NCBI GenBank assembly: GCA_014384285.1
Contig: JACNGE010000014.1
Location: 1 to 64,000, forward strand
Source of the DNA: Actinomycetota bacterium
GTDB taxonomy: Bacteria > Actinomycetota > Acidimicrobiia > Actinomarinales > Actinomarinaceae
DNA length: 64,000 nt
Direction: 5' to 3'
Below are positions 23,545 to 31,859 of this stretch, piece after piece. The translations under genes and the position numbers were made by a program. The notes beneath the pieces are model-generated. The model was not told the DNA's origin and did no database searches. It saw only the letters and a program-made list of their open reading frames with translations. The first letter of the stretch is position 1. Every line of letters begins with the position of its first letter.

Positions 23545-25611
23545 CTAATTTGTTAGTTTTCTTGAAGAGTTAACCACTACTGAAATACTGGACATCGCCA
23601 TCGCCAATGCTCCTAACTTAGGGGATATATTTCCTGAGACTGCCACAGGTATCATTAACGTGTTATAAATAAAAGCGAGAAATAAATTTTGATTAACCCT
23701 CATACTACTTTTTGCTGCTAAATTTTTTATACTTAGTATTTTTTCGAGACCTCCGCTTTGAATAACAATATCACTAGACGCTTGCGCAATCTGACTACTA
23801 ATTGAAGTAGTAATTGAAACATCTGCTTGCTGAAGAGAAGGAGAGTCATTAATTCCATCTCCGATGAAAATAACTTTTTCATTCTGTTGAATATTTTTTA
23901 CATATTGAAGTTTGTCTTCAGGTGTTTGGTTACCTAAAGCATTACTTATACCTATTCTTTTTGCGAGAATGTCTACTTTTTCTGAACTATCCCCAGACAA
24001 AATAGATATGTCATAGTGGTGCTTGATGCTTTGCAATAATTCATCGTTAATTGTTAAATCTTCTTCTAGGTCTATGGATACATTTTGATCTCCAATTGAA
24101 ATATCTAAAATATTTTCAATTCCTTTTTTTCTTTTAATTAAAACTTGTGTGCCATTCACTATTCCATGAATTCCTGAACCAATATCTTCTTTAACCTGTT
24201 CAGAGGAGAACAAAGGCAGCTCTCTTTTTTCAGCTTCTAAAACCAAGCTCTTAGCAACAGGATGGTTAGATTTAATTTCTAGGCTTGCGACATAAGATAA
24301 AACAGTATCTTCAGATAAGTTTGTATCAGATGTATCTATTTTACTTATATTGAATACTCCAGATGTTAGTGTCCCAGTCTTATCAAAAATTATTTTATTT
24401 AACTGTCTAACATTTTGTAATTTATCAAAGTTTTTAAATATAAAACCATCTCGATAGGCAAGAGAAGAGGCTTTATAAAGAATTATTGGGGTTGCTAAAC
24501 CCAAGGCACAAGGACAGGCGATTACCAAAACAGAGATTGAAATTTCTAAAGATCTAATTAAATCTGTATTTTGTATTAAATATCTATACAAAAACGTAAA
24601 CAAACTTAGGGCTAATATGGTTGGTACAAAAAACTGAGTTATCCTATCAAGTACTTTTTGAATAGACGGAGTTGTAGATTGGGCCTCTAAAATTAAACTT
24701 TCAATTAAGTCATATGTTGAAACTGCTCCATCTTTAACTTCAACTTCCAAATATCCATCTAAGTTGATACTTCCAGCTAAAACATTGTCTCCAGGACTTT
24801 TATCTATAGGCCTTGACTCACCAGTTAGAAAATCTTCATTAGTTGAAGATGTTCCATTTATGACAATTCCATCAATCGGAATAATTTCTCCGGGAGAAAT
24901 CCCTATTAAATCACCGGTTGTGAGATCTGAAACTTTTTTTATTTGAATATTTTTATCAGATAATAATTTTGCATTTTGAGGACGAGAGTTTTTTATAGCT
25001 TCTGATACATTAATAGAGTCTTTTATAGATATTTCTTCTACAGCCTTACCAAAAAGAACAAACGAAATGATATAAGCTCCAGCATCTATGAACATATCAC
25101 TATTGCTTGATGGTAGTAAAGAGACGGCAACTGAACTTAAGCTCCCAAGAGATATGAGTGTGTCCATATTAAATTCAAGATGTCTAATTTTTTTAAATGC
25201 AGAAATATGGAATCTTCTGCCAAAAATAAATATGACCGTAAATCCAAGTAAGTAGGAAATGAATGCATTGTCACTCTGAAAGCCACGAGAGATACCCGCA
25301 GAAAAGACTAGTGACAAAAAAGGTATGAAGAAAGTAGCTACATAGTTTGTTTTAGCATCTTCTTTTGGAGCTGAGATATTTGCAGAGTACCCTATAGAGT
25401 TAATCTTCTTTATCAGCTCTTCAATATTAAGATTTTTTTGATAGGTTATTACAGCTTTTTTTAAAGGAAAATTAACAGATACTGATTCTATAGACTCATC
25501 TTTAGAAACAACTCTTTCAATTCTTGCTGCACATGCGGCACAAGTCATACCCTCAAGATCGAGGGTTAAAGTTTCGTTAACTTTGGACAACTGTGTAGCC
25601 TTGTTCATCAA
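23545..25611 (-). CDS. copA: copper-translocating P1B-type ATPase
   Basis: A 688-residue metal exporter. It has an N-terminal heavy-metal domain with GMTCAACAARIE (about 19-30), an A-domain with LTGESRPI, the ion-binding CPC in ACPCALGLATP, phosphorylation motif DKTGTLTSG, the SNHPVAKS motif of P1B pumps, and the hinge GDGINDSPSLQ. CPC plus the CxxC domain points to Cu(I) or Ag(I). The annotated start overlaps copZ by 35 bases in a different frame; a later in-frame start is possible, but the MMNK start keeps the heavy-metal domain intact. No CsoR or CueR regulator is in view. Confidence 0.93.
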   Translation of the reverse strand: MMNKATQLSKVNETLTLDLEGMTCAACAARIERVVSKDESIESVSVNFPLKKAVITYQKNLNIEELIKKINSIGYSANISAPKEDAKTNYVATFFIPFLSLVFSAGISRGFQSDNAFISYLLGFTVIFIFGRRFHISAFKKIRHLEFNMDTLISLGSLSSVAVSLLPSSNSDMFIDAGAYIISFVLFGKAVEEISIKDSINVSEAIKNSRPQNAKLLSDKNIQIKKVSDLTTGDLIGISPGEIIPIDGIVINGTSSTNEDFLTGESRPIDKSPGDNVLAGSINLDGYLEVEVKDGAVSTYDLIESLILEAQSTTPSIQKVLDRITQFFVPTILALSLFTFLYRYLIQNTDLIRSLEISISVLVIACPCALGLATPIILYKASSLAYRDGFIFKNFDKLQNVRQLNKIIFDKTGTLTSGVFNISKIDTSDTNLSEDTVLSYVASLEIKSNHPVAKSLVLEAEKRELPLFSSEQVKEDIGSGIHGIVNGTQVLIKRKKGIENILDISIGDQNVSIDLEEDLTINDELLQSIKHHYDISILSGDSSEKVDILAKRIGISNALGNQTPEDKLQYVKNIQQNEKVIFIGDGINDSPSLQQADVSITTSISSQIAQASSDIVIQSGGLEKILSIKNLAAKSSMRVNQNLFLAFIYNTLMIPVAVSGNISPKLGALAMAMSSISVVVNSSRKLTN

Positions 25612-25780
25612 GTAAGGATGCTACAGTTGTCATTTCGATACTATCTGAAATACTAAGTGAAACAGCTTTTGTGTCTATGTCTACCATGACATTTGATACA
25701 CCATCTACATCAAGAGCCTTTTCTATGGTTTCTTTGCAGTGGCCACAGCTAATTTCTGGAACAGTAAATTTTTTATCCAT
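25577..25780 (-). CDS. copZ: copper chaperone CopZ
   Basis: A 67-residue heavy-metal-associated domain with the Cu(I) site in EISCGHCKETIEKAL (residues about 9-23) and the beta-alpha-beta-beta-alpha-beta pattern ending EQGYTV. It hands Cu(I) to CopA's N-terminal domain. It is first in the operon and overlaps copA by 35 bases. The 61 bases upstream contain a TTGACA close to the start but no operator I can name. Confidence 0.92.
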   Translation of the reverse strand: MDKKFTVPEISCGHCKETIEKALDVDGVSNVMVDIDTKAVSLSISDSIEMTTVASLLDEQGYTVVQS

Positions 25781-25841
25781 AAGGATATAGTAGTGTCAAG
25801 GCTGTTATAAATTGTATTAGAATTGTTTAGCTTTTTTTAAA

Positions 25842-26036
25842 TTAAGCAGTTGCTTGTAAAATGCGGCCTCTTACTCGAGGATATTTTACTGGAGCATGAT
25901 TGAAACAATGATCTCTTTTGTTATAAATGCTCAATTGAGTACTGCATGATTCATCCTTGCACACTCTGCCCTGGTCAAAACTTTTTGAAGGTCTTATTCC
26001 ACCTTTAATTTGACTTGCTTTCAGTCCGTCAGTCAT
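25842..26036 (-). CDS. mini zinc-knuckle protein (paralog A)
   Basis: A 64-residue basic protein with a likely metal site C-X4-C-X12-C-X2-H: GRVC, SC, DHCFNH. The conserved block reads TQLSIYNK, then PVKYPRVRG near the C-terminus. A paralog with the same spacing lies at 49386-49589 beside dnaK. The basic tail suggests nucleic-acid or ribosome binding, but that is inference. Similar C-x4-C...SIYN motifs occur in small actinobacterial proteins without assigned function. It has a good ribosome site (AAAGGA) and a perfect Crp-like palindrome directly upstream, so expression looks regulated. Confidence 0.78.
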   Translation of the reverse strand: MTDGLKASQIKGGIRPSKSFDQGRVCKDESCSTQLSIYNKRDHCFNHAPVKYPRVRGRILQATA

Positions 26037-26052
26037 TTTATTCCTTTATAGT

Positions 26053-26070
26053 TTGTGAATATATTCACAA
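26053..26070. promoter_or_regulatory. Crp/GlxR-type palindrome TGTGA-N6-TCACA
   Basis: TTGTGAATATATTCACAA is an exact 18-base palindrome containing the Crp consensus half-sites. It lies 17 bases upstream of the mini zinc-knuckle gene, next to a TATAAA on the minus strand, so it is positioned to control that gene. The Crp-family regulator itself is not in the window. Confidence 0.65.
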
Positions 26071-26106
26071 GGTTAACAACATTAATTACAGGATGCAAGT
26101 ATTTCT

Positions 26107-28008
26107 TCAAGATTTACTTAATTTTTTTTGGTCTAAAAATGCTTCATCAGTCCATTTCCTACCGAGGAAATCTTGAACAATTTCTTCAGCAATTTTTGAT
26201 CCACCAACGGCTAATATTTTCTCTTTATATTCTTTCCCCACACTTTGAGAAAGAACCCCCTCTTTTTCAAACCTACTAAACAAATCATCTCCGATTATGT
26301 CAGCCCACAAATATCCATAATAAGCAGCATCATACCCACCTAGCAGGTGTCCAAAACAACCTAAATGGTTAACATCATTTGGATATTTTAATGTTGTGAC
26401 AATTTGTGAATTCCTCTCTACTTCATCAAGACTATCCGTAAAATCTAAACCATGTAGATGTTGATCTGCCAATCCAAAAGATACTTGTCGAAGTGTTAGT
26501 AAACTTACCCCTATGTTTTTTGTAGCGTTTATTTTTTCACTTAGCTCAAGACTGAGTGTTTCACCAGTTTCTACGTGTTTAGAAAATCTTTTCAAGCACT
26601 CACTTTTCCAAACCCAGTGCTCCATTATTTGACTTGGAGCTTCAACAAAGTCCCACTCAACATTTGCACCAAGAAACCTTGCAAATTTAGACTTACCGAT
26701 TCCATTATGGAGAACATGTCCAAACTCATGAAATAGAGTTTCTACTTCATCAAAATTCATTAAACCATCACCTGCGTTGGGGTTAGGAAAATTAGTAACC
26801 ATTGAGCATACTGGCAAGACTTCACCATCTTGACTACCTGGAGAAATATCAAATACTGCAGCATGGGTATACTTTCCTTCTCTGGGGTACAGGTCTAGAT
26901 AAAAATATGCTATTTTCTTATTCTTTTCATTCCATATAGACCAAAGTTCTACATCTTCGTGCCATGCGGTTTTAGAATCTTCTTTTTTAATTGAGATATC
27001 AAATACATCCTCACAAATTGAAAACATTTCGACTTTAACATCATGGATGTAAAAATATTTTTTTAACTCACTATTATCAAGATTGCTCAACTTATTTCTT
27101 TTTTTGGTTATTAAGTATCTAATATCCCACGGTGACAAATCTGCTGGGTCGATATTGTCATCAGACAATTCAAGCTTTTCAGTTTCTGCTGATTTTTGAA
27201 GTGTAGGAATTAAACTATCATACATTGCACTCACATTGTCAGGATTCTTTGCCATCCTGTATTTAAGTCTGTACTGAGACCAAGTTTCAAATCCAAATAA
27301 TTTAGCTTTTTCATTTCTGAGAACAACAGTCTCTTGAAGAATAGGTAAGTTGCTAGACACAGCCCTATTGTTAAATGCTTTCCAAACTAGTTCTCTAGAC
27401 TTTCTAACTGAACAATTTTCTAGAACAGCATTTACATCTGGATAGGCCATTGTCACAGTATATTTTCCAGATTTAAATTCTAAACCTCCCAGTTCCCCAC
27501 CACTTAAACCTGTTAGCTCCGAGGCTTCTAAATAAACTTCTGATTTATCATCTGCTATATTTTTTGAAAAATTTATTTCTAAATCGATTAATTTTTTCTC
27601 AATTTCAATAAGTCTTAATTTGCTATCTTTTTCTAGATTGTGACCGGCATCAATAAAGTCTTTTTCAAGTTCATCGTGATATTTTTTAGACTCTGAATCT
27701 AGAGTACTTGCATCAATTAATTTAAATTTTTTATACAATTCCACATCAGTAGTTACCTCAATCAGATAGTTGCCTATTAACGATTCAGCCTTGTTGCCAT
27801 AGTCTCTGATTTCTTCAGAGTTGCTTACGTCTGCTAAAAAAGCAACCCTACCAGATAAATCGGAAATAATTCTTTCAAATGAATCAAACATCATGAGCTC
27901 GGGAGTTTCAGAGTCTTTAATTTCTGAGATTATCGCATTACTTTCTTTCAAAGAATTCCCTACTTCATTTACTAAATCATTTTTAGTTATTTTTGAATAA
28001 TCGAACAT
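26107..28008 (-). CDS. M3-family zinc oligopeptidase
   Basis: A 633-residue thimet-type peptidase cutting short cytoplasmic peptides. The zinc motif HEFGHVLH is preceded by FDEVETLF (about residue 420-435), and the third ligand Glu is in NVEWDFVEAPSQIMEHW. The long helical N-terminal half forms the channel typical of M3. Length is slightly under the 650-680 usual for Dcp/OpdA. A strong ribosome site, AAAGGAG, precedes the ATG. It is divergent from the selenoprotein gene across 37 bases. Confidence 0.92.
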   Translation of the reverse strand: MFDYSKITKNDLVNEVGNSLKESNAIISEIKDSETPELMMFDSFERIISDLSGRVAFLADVSNSEEIRDYGNKAESLIGNYLIEVTTDVELYKKFKLIDASTLDSESKKYHDELEKDFIDAGHNLEKDSKLRLIEIEKKLIDLEINFSKNIADDKSEVYLEASELTGLSGGELGGLEFKSGKYTVTMAYPDVNAVLENCSVRKSRELVWKAFNNRAVSSNLPILQETVVLRNEKAKLFGFETWSQYRLKYRMAKNPDNVSAMYDSLIPTLQKSAETEKLELSDDNIDPADLSPWDIRYLITKKRNKLSNLDNSELKKYFYIHDVKVEMFSICEDVFDISIKKEDSKTAWHEDVELWSIWNEKNKKIAYFYLDLYPREGKYTHAAVFDISPGSQDGEVLPVCSMVTNFPNPNAGDGLMNFDEVETLFHEFGHVLHNGIGKSKFARFLGANVEWDFVEAPSQIMEHWVWKSECLKRFSKHVETGETLSLELSEKINATKNIGVSLLTLRQVSFGLADQHLHGLDFTDSLDEVERNSQIVTTLKYPNDVNHLGCFGHLLGGYDAAYYGYLWADIIGDDLFSRFEKEGVLSQSVGKEYKEKILAVGGSKIAEEIVQDFLGRKWTDEAFLDQKKLSKS

Positions 28009-28032
28009 TTATCTCCTTTGAGTTTTTTATGA

Positions 28033-28038
28033 TAGTAT
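28033..28038 (+). promoter_or_regulatory. -10 box TAGTAT before selenoprotein gene
   Basis: TAGTAT ends seven bases before the ATG at 28046 with no ribosome site between, consistent with a leaderless start. Confidence 0.45.
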
Positions 28039-28045
28039 TTGTCTT

Positions 28046-28282
28046 ATGGATATCAAACTTGAATTTTGTGTAGTTTGAAACTACACACCTCGTGCAGTTA
28101 GCACGATTGAAGACATTTTAGAAATATACGGTCAAAAAGTTAAATCTATTAATTTAATTCCTGGGTCAGGAGGAGTTTTTGAATTTTATCTCAATGATGA
28201 ACTTTTATACTCCAAGTCAGAGACAGGACGACATACAGAAGAAGGTGAGATTCTAGGTCTTATTGAAAAAGCACTAAGTTGA
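28046..28282 (+). CDS. SelW/SelT-like (Rdx family) selenoprotein, CxxU
   Basis: Missed by the ORF track because of an in-frame TGA at 28076-28078. Reading TGA as selenocysteine gives 78 residues: the redox motif C8-V-V-U11 (EFCVVU), then NYTPRAVSTIEDILEIYG, PGSGGVFEFYLND and LLYSKSETGRHTEEGEI. These match the SelT/SelW/SelH thioredoxin-like family, whose bacterial Cys form reads CVPC-NYxPRA. The TGA thus falls exactly on the redox-active second Cys/Sec. A 6-bp hairpin follows at the right distance for SECIS. The stop overlaps the TauE start (TTGA). The partner and substrate are unknown; family members are thiol/selenol redox proteins. Confidence 0.88.
28090..28106 (+). promoter_or_regulatory. 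putative bacterial SECIS hairpin (selW-like)
   Basis: TCGTGC-AGTTA-GCACGA forms a perfect 6-bp stem with a five-base loop whose second base is G. The loop begins 17 bases after the TGA. These values satisfy the general bacterial SECIS description (loop 3-14 nt, G in the first two loop positions, 16-37 nt spacing). Confidence 0.65.
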
Positions 28283-29013
28283 GTATTCCTTTCGACCTCT
28301 CGATTTTTGAATTAATTTTTTTAGCACTTTTATTGTTTATTTCTGCATCTGTCCAAGGAGTACTTGGGTTTGGTTTTGCGGTTATTGCCTCTCCAATTAT
28401 TGTTCAAATAGAACCTGCGCTAGTCCCTCAGCTACTTTCTCTTCTCGGGCTTCCATTAGCTTTAAGAGTTTTTATTAGAGAAAAATCTAAAGTTAACTGG
28501 AAACCAATGAAATTTCTTGTCGCTGGACGAATTATAGGGGGACCGATCGGCTTACTTTTTCTAACGACTTTAAATCCAGATTTACTCTCAATATCTGTTG
28601 GTGCAATAGTGTTAAGTGCGGGACTAGGTTCTTATTTTGGTTGGAATTTAAAAAGAAATTCTATAAATGCATTAATTGCTGGTACATTCTCAGGAATTTT
28701 TGGAATGATTGCAGCAATTGGAGGCCCACCCATTGCAATTTTATATAGAGGAACAAAAGGAAGTGAATTTAGGCCATCTTTAAATGCAGTATTCACTTTA
28801 GGAATAATGATTACACTTTCTTTATTGTTGTTTACTGGAAATATTTTACAAGATCACTTGATTTTATTTATGTATCTAGTTTTACCAGTTTTGTTAGGAA
28901 TAAGGTTTTCAAGCTCACTCTTTTCTAAAGTTTCAGACAAACTAATTGCAGATATGGTGACTTATTTTTCAATAATTTCAGGAGCTACAGTTATCTATAG
29001 GGTTTTATTTTAA
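28279..29013 (+). CDS. TauE/SafE-family sulfite/anion exporter
   Basis: A 244-residue membrane protein with about eight helices. FISASVQGVLGFGFAVIASPI near the N-terminus and the repeated GIFGMIAAIGGPPIAILY are the two TauE/SafE half-repeat motifs. The family moves sulfite, sulfoacetate and other sulfur anions. The TTG start lies within the stop codon of the selenoprotein gene (four-base overlap), so the two are translationally coupled. That arrangement makes a sulfur- or selenium-oxyanion substrate plausible, but this is inference. Confidence 0.85.
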   Translation: MSIPFDLSIFELIFLALLLFISASVQGVLGFGFAVIASPIIVQIEPALVPQLLSLLGLPLALRVFIREKSKVNWKPMKFLVAGRIIGGPIGLLFLTTLNPDLLSISVGAIVLSAGLGSYFGWNLKRNSINALIAGTFSGIFGMIAAIGGPPIAILYRGTKGSEFRPSLNAVFTLGIMITLSLLLFTGNILQDHLILFMYLVLPVLLGIRFSSSLFSKVSDKLIADMVTYFSIISGATVIYRVLF

Positions 29014-29050
29014 TTTATTTCATCGCTACTAATTACTAAGATGTGAACAT

Positions 29051-30631
29051 ATGTTATTCAAAGCAATACTCGCAGGGGTCTTATATTTTTTAAGCTTCCC
29101 ACCATTTGATTATTGGTATTTAATATTCCCCGCGATTTACTTTTTCTATGGTTCAATTATTCAAACTGAAAAAATATTTATCAAAGGATTTATCTTTGGA
29201 TGTATAGCTTACGGGGTAATTTTATTTGGAATTCAATCAATTGGATACGAAGCATGGGTTCCTTTAACGATTCTTATGGGTTTAATGTATGGTTTCTACA
29301 GCAAGCTACTTAATTTTGCTGGAAATATAACAAATAATAATGTACTTGCTTTGGTAGGGGTTGTCAGTTCATTTGGCCTATTGAGGTCGTACTTTCCCTT
29401 TGGAGGCTTTCCTTGGGGATATTCTTCAACTGTTTTATTGACGGGTGTTTCTGAAGTATCCGATTACCAAGAAAATGTATTTTTTGATGTAATTCCAATC
29501 CTATTCAAAACTTTTGGACCAATTGGGTACTCACTTTTACTCGAAAGCTTAATTTTATTTATATTTCTGACATTCATGAACAAAGAAAAACTTAGTTACA
29601 TTTTTATAAAACTATTGATAGTGATAGTTGTTCTAACTTTACCCAACTTTTTTCAACAACCATCTGAAGTGAGTGAGCTAGTAAGAGAGATCGAAGTATC
29701 AATAGTGCAAGGAAACAGTCCATGTCCAGGTGCTAAAAATAAATGTGAAAATGAGAGACAACGTATATACGACAACCATCTTTCTCTTACAAAACTATTA
29801 GGCAGTGAAAATATTGGAGAAGAGGCTGATTTAAGCAAGCTCATTGTTTGGGCAGAAAGTTCTAGTGGTTTTAAAAATGACCCCAAAGTAAATATTGAAA
29901 CACTAAAAGAGATAGCTTTGGAAGCTGAAAGATTAGACTCCTCTTTTTTAATTGGTGGGGACAGACCATCAAATCCAGGAGAGTTTGAAAACTATGCTAT
30001 TTATATTAATGAAAGTGGTCAAATTGCTGGAGAGTACCTAAAGCAACACCCAGTACCTTTCGGTGAGTATATCCCTTTTCGAAAATATTTAGAATGGATA
30101 CCACCTCTCGCACTTGTTCCTAGAGATATGACTAGAGGATCCCAGCAGGAAGTGTTTACGAACGAAGATCAAATAAAAATATCTCCTGTAATTTCTTTTG
30201 AAGGCTCATTTGATAGGTACATAAGAAGAAGTGTTGACCAGGGTGCCGAAGTAGTTGTAATTTTGACTAATCAGGCAAGTTATGGTGAAAGTGGAATGTC
30301 AGACCAATTTATACTTATGTCTAGAGCTAACGCAATAGCAAATAACAGAGATATTGTACATGCTGCAATAACCGGTAAATCAGCATTTATTAGCGGGATA
30401 AATGGTAAAGTTTATTCTTCTTCGGATCTATTTACTGATGAGGTGCTTACAGAAAAGATCAAAACGTCTAACAAGATGACCCTCTATACAAAATGGGGAA
30501 ATTATTTAAATTATCTCATGATTGCCTTAGCTTTAGTTAGCTACTCTTTTCAAAATACCAAGAAATTGACTTTAAACAATCAGCATATTCAAAACCATGC
30601 ATTTAGTGATAGTGACAAAAGGGCAAAATAG
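29051..30631 (+). CDS. lnt: apolipoprotein N-acyltransferase with Cys-to-Ser active site
   Basis: A 526-residue protein: about seven N-terminal membrane helices, then a nitrilase-fold periplasmic domain from about residue 215, and a last helix near 485-500. Lnt adds the third acyl chain to lipoproteins. The triad Glu is present (VWAESSSG) and the Lys as well (YLKQHPVPFGEYIP), with downstream NNRDIVHAAITGKSAFI. The nucleophile position, normally PxICYE, reads PVISFE: Ser382 (TCT, 30194-30196). So it is either inactive, a Ser-based variant or a different amidase. AapJ in this window is a lipoprotein candidate substrate. Confidence 0.85.
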   Translation: MLFKAILAGVLYFLSFPPFDYWYLIFPAIYFFYGSIIQTEKIFIKGFIFGCIAYGVILFGIQSIGYEAWVPLTILMGLMYGFYSKLLNFAGNITNNNVLALVGVVSSFGLLRSYFPFGGFPWGYSSTVLLTGVSEVSDYQENVFFDVIPILFKTFGPIGYSLLLESLILFIFLTFMNKEKLSYIFIKLLIVIVVLTLPNFFQQPSEVSELVREIEVSIVQGNSPCPGAKNKCENERQRIYDNHLSLTKLLGSENIGEEADLSKLIVWAESSSGFKNDPKVNIETLKEIALEAERLDSSFLIGGDRPSNPGEFENYAIYINESGQIAGEYLKQHPVPFGEYIPFRKYLEWIPPLALVPRDMTRGSQQEVFTNEDQIKISPVISFEGSFDRYIRRSVDQGAEVVVILTNQASYGESGMSDQFILMSRANAIANNRDIVHAAITGKSAFISGINGKVYSSSDLFTDEVLTEKIKTSNKMTLYTKWGNYLNYLMIALALVSYSFQNTKKLTLNNQHIQNHAFSDSDKRAK

Positions 30632-30633
30632 GT

Positions 30634-31845
30634 TTATAGTTCTGAATCATTCATAGGAAGACCCCGTGTAGCAGCAGCTTCGACTGTTCCTTCTTGAAAA
30701 GCTCTTAGTCCAAACTTTGGCAGGACTGCAAACACATGATCAAAGATATCAGATTGAATACCTTCATATTCAACCCAATCAGTTGTATTTGTAAAAGTAT
30801 AAAGTTCTAAAGGAACTCCTACAGCAGTCGGAGCAAGTTGCCTAACTAGTAGAGTCATAGTTTCAGTATTGAGACCATCATGATTTTTTAAATAATTAAG
30901 AAGGTATGCTCTCAAAGTTCCGAGGTTGGTAAGCCTTCTTCTCTCTTTTTCCCCACCAATTGAAGCATTATATTTTTCAATATCTAAAATTTTTTCAGAA
31001 AGATATCTACTAATTAAAGGCATCTCTTTTAATTTGTCAATATCTTTATCTTCCATAAACTTGATACTCGAAATATCTATTGAGACGGATCTCTTTATTC
31101 TCCTGCCTCCGTACTCTGACATTCCTCTCCAGTTTTTAACAGAAGTCGTGACAATTTTTGAAGTAGGTATTGTTGTTATAGTTTTATCCCAATTCTGAAC
31201 TTTAACTGTATGTAATGCGATATCGATAACATCACCGTCTGCACCATACTCAGGAACTTCTATCCAATCTCCATTCTTAATAATATTGTTCTGACCTATT
31301 TGAACTGATGCTATGAAAGATAATATTGTGTCTTGGAAAACGAGCAGTAAAACTGCCGTCAGTGCTCCTAAACCACTTATGTAATAACTAACTGGTTGTC
31401 CAGTAATTATTGCAAATATAATGATGAATATAAATGAGTTCAGAGCAATTTTTATTATTTGCACATAGCCTTTTATAGGTTTATTTTTTAGTGAATTTAT
31501 ATTTTCGGAAACTTTATTCAAAACATTTAACATTTCGAGGAGTGTTAATCCAATGAAAAGTGTTAATAGTGAGCTTGAAACCCTTGAAGAAATTTCGGTA
31601 TTAAAAATGTCCAAACTGAATTGTGGTGTTGCGATTAAAAAGTTATAAAGTACAAAAACAAATACATAAGAAATTCTATTTAGAAACTTTTTATCAAGAA
31701 AAAGATCATCTATATAGGTACTAGTTTTACTTGCACCTCGTTTAATTATTGGAAAAATAACGGATCTAAGTAGCACATAAGAAATAACTAATACTCCAGC
31801 TAACAGGCCAAGTATTGGCAAATCTGATGTATTTAAATTACCCAT
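30634..31845 (-). CDS. MscS-family mechanosensitive channel (YbdG-like)
   Basis: A 403-residue membrane protein with five helices in the first half, the last pore-lining (GLGALTAVLLLVFQDTILSFIAS). The MscS beta-domain follows: NIIKNGDWIEVPEYGADGDVIDIALHTVKVQNWDK in outline, then the IPTSKIVTTSVKNWRG strand. The C-terminal region (VRQLAPTAVGVPLELYTF) matches YbdG and MSCS-like variants rather than the small MscS. It would open under osmotic stress. It is last in the purA-purB-DUF3159-mscS run on the minus strand, after a 14-base spacer. Confidence 0.88.
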   Translation of the reverse strand: MGNLNTSDLPILGLLAGVLVISYVLLRSVIFPIIKRGASKTSTYIDDLFLDKKFLNRISYVFVFVLYNFLIATPQFSLDIFNTEISSRVSSSLLTLFIGLTLLEMLNVLNKVSENINSLKNKPIKGYVQIIKIALNSFIFIIIFAIITGQPVSYYISGLGALTAVLLLVFQDTILSFIASVQIGQNNIIKNGDWIEVPEYGADGDVIDIALHTVKVQNWDKTITTIPTSKIVTTSVKNWRGMSEYGGRRIKRSVSIDISSIKFMEDKDIDKLKEMPLISRYLSEKILDIEKYNASIGGEKERRRLTNLGTLRAYLLNYLKNHDGLNTETMTLLVRQLAPTAVGVPLELYTFTNTTDWVEYEGIQSDIFDHVFAVLPKFGLRAFQEGTVEAAATRGLPMNDSEL

Positions 31846-31859
31846 AAGTTAATCCTACT

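Noticed and set aside
25781-25841. copper-responsive operator upstream of copZ
   Set aside because: A TTGACA is present but no CsoR, CopY or CueR inverted repeat could be recognised, so no regulatory site is claimed.
28076-28078. TGA in the SelW-like gene read as a pseudogene mutation
   Set aside because: The codon is exactly at the family's Cys/Sec redox site, the frame before and after is conserved, a SECIS-like hairpin follows, and SelD shows the same pattern.
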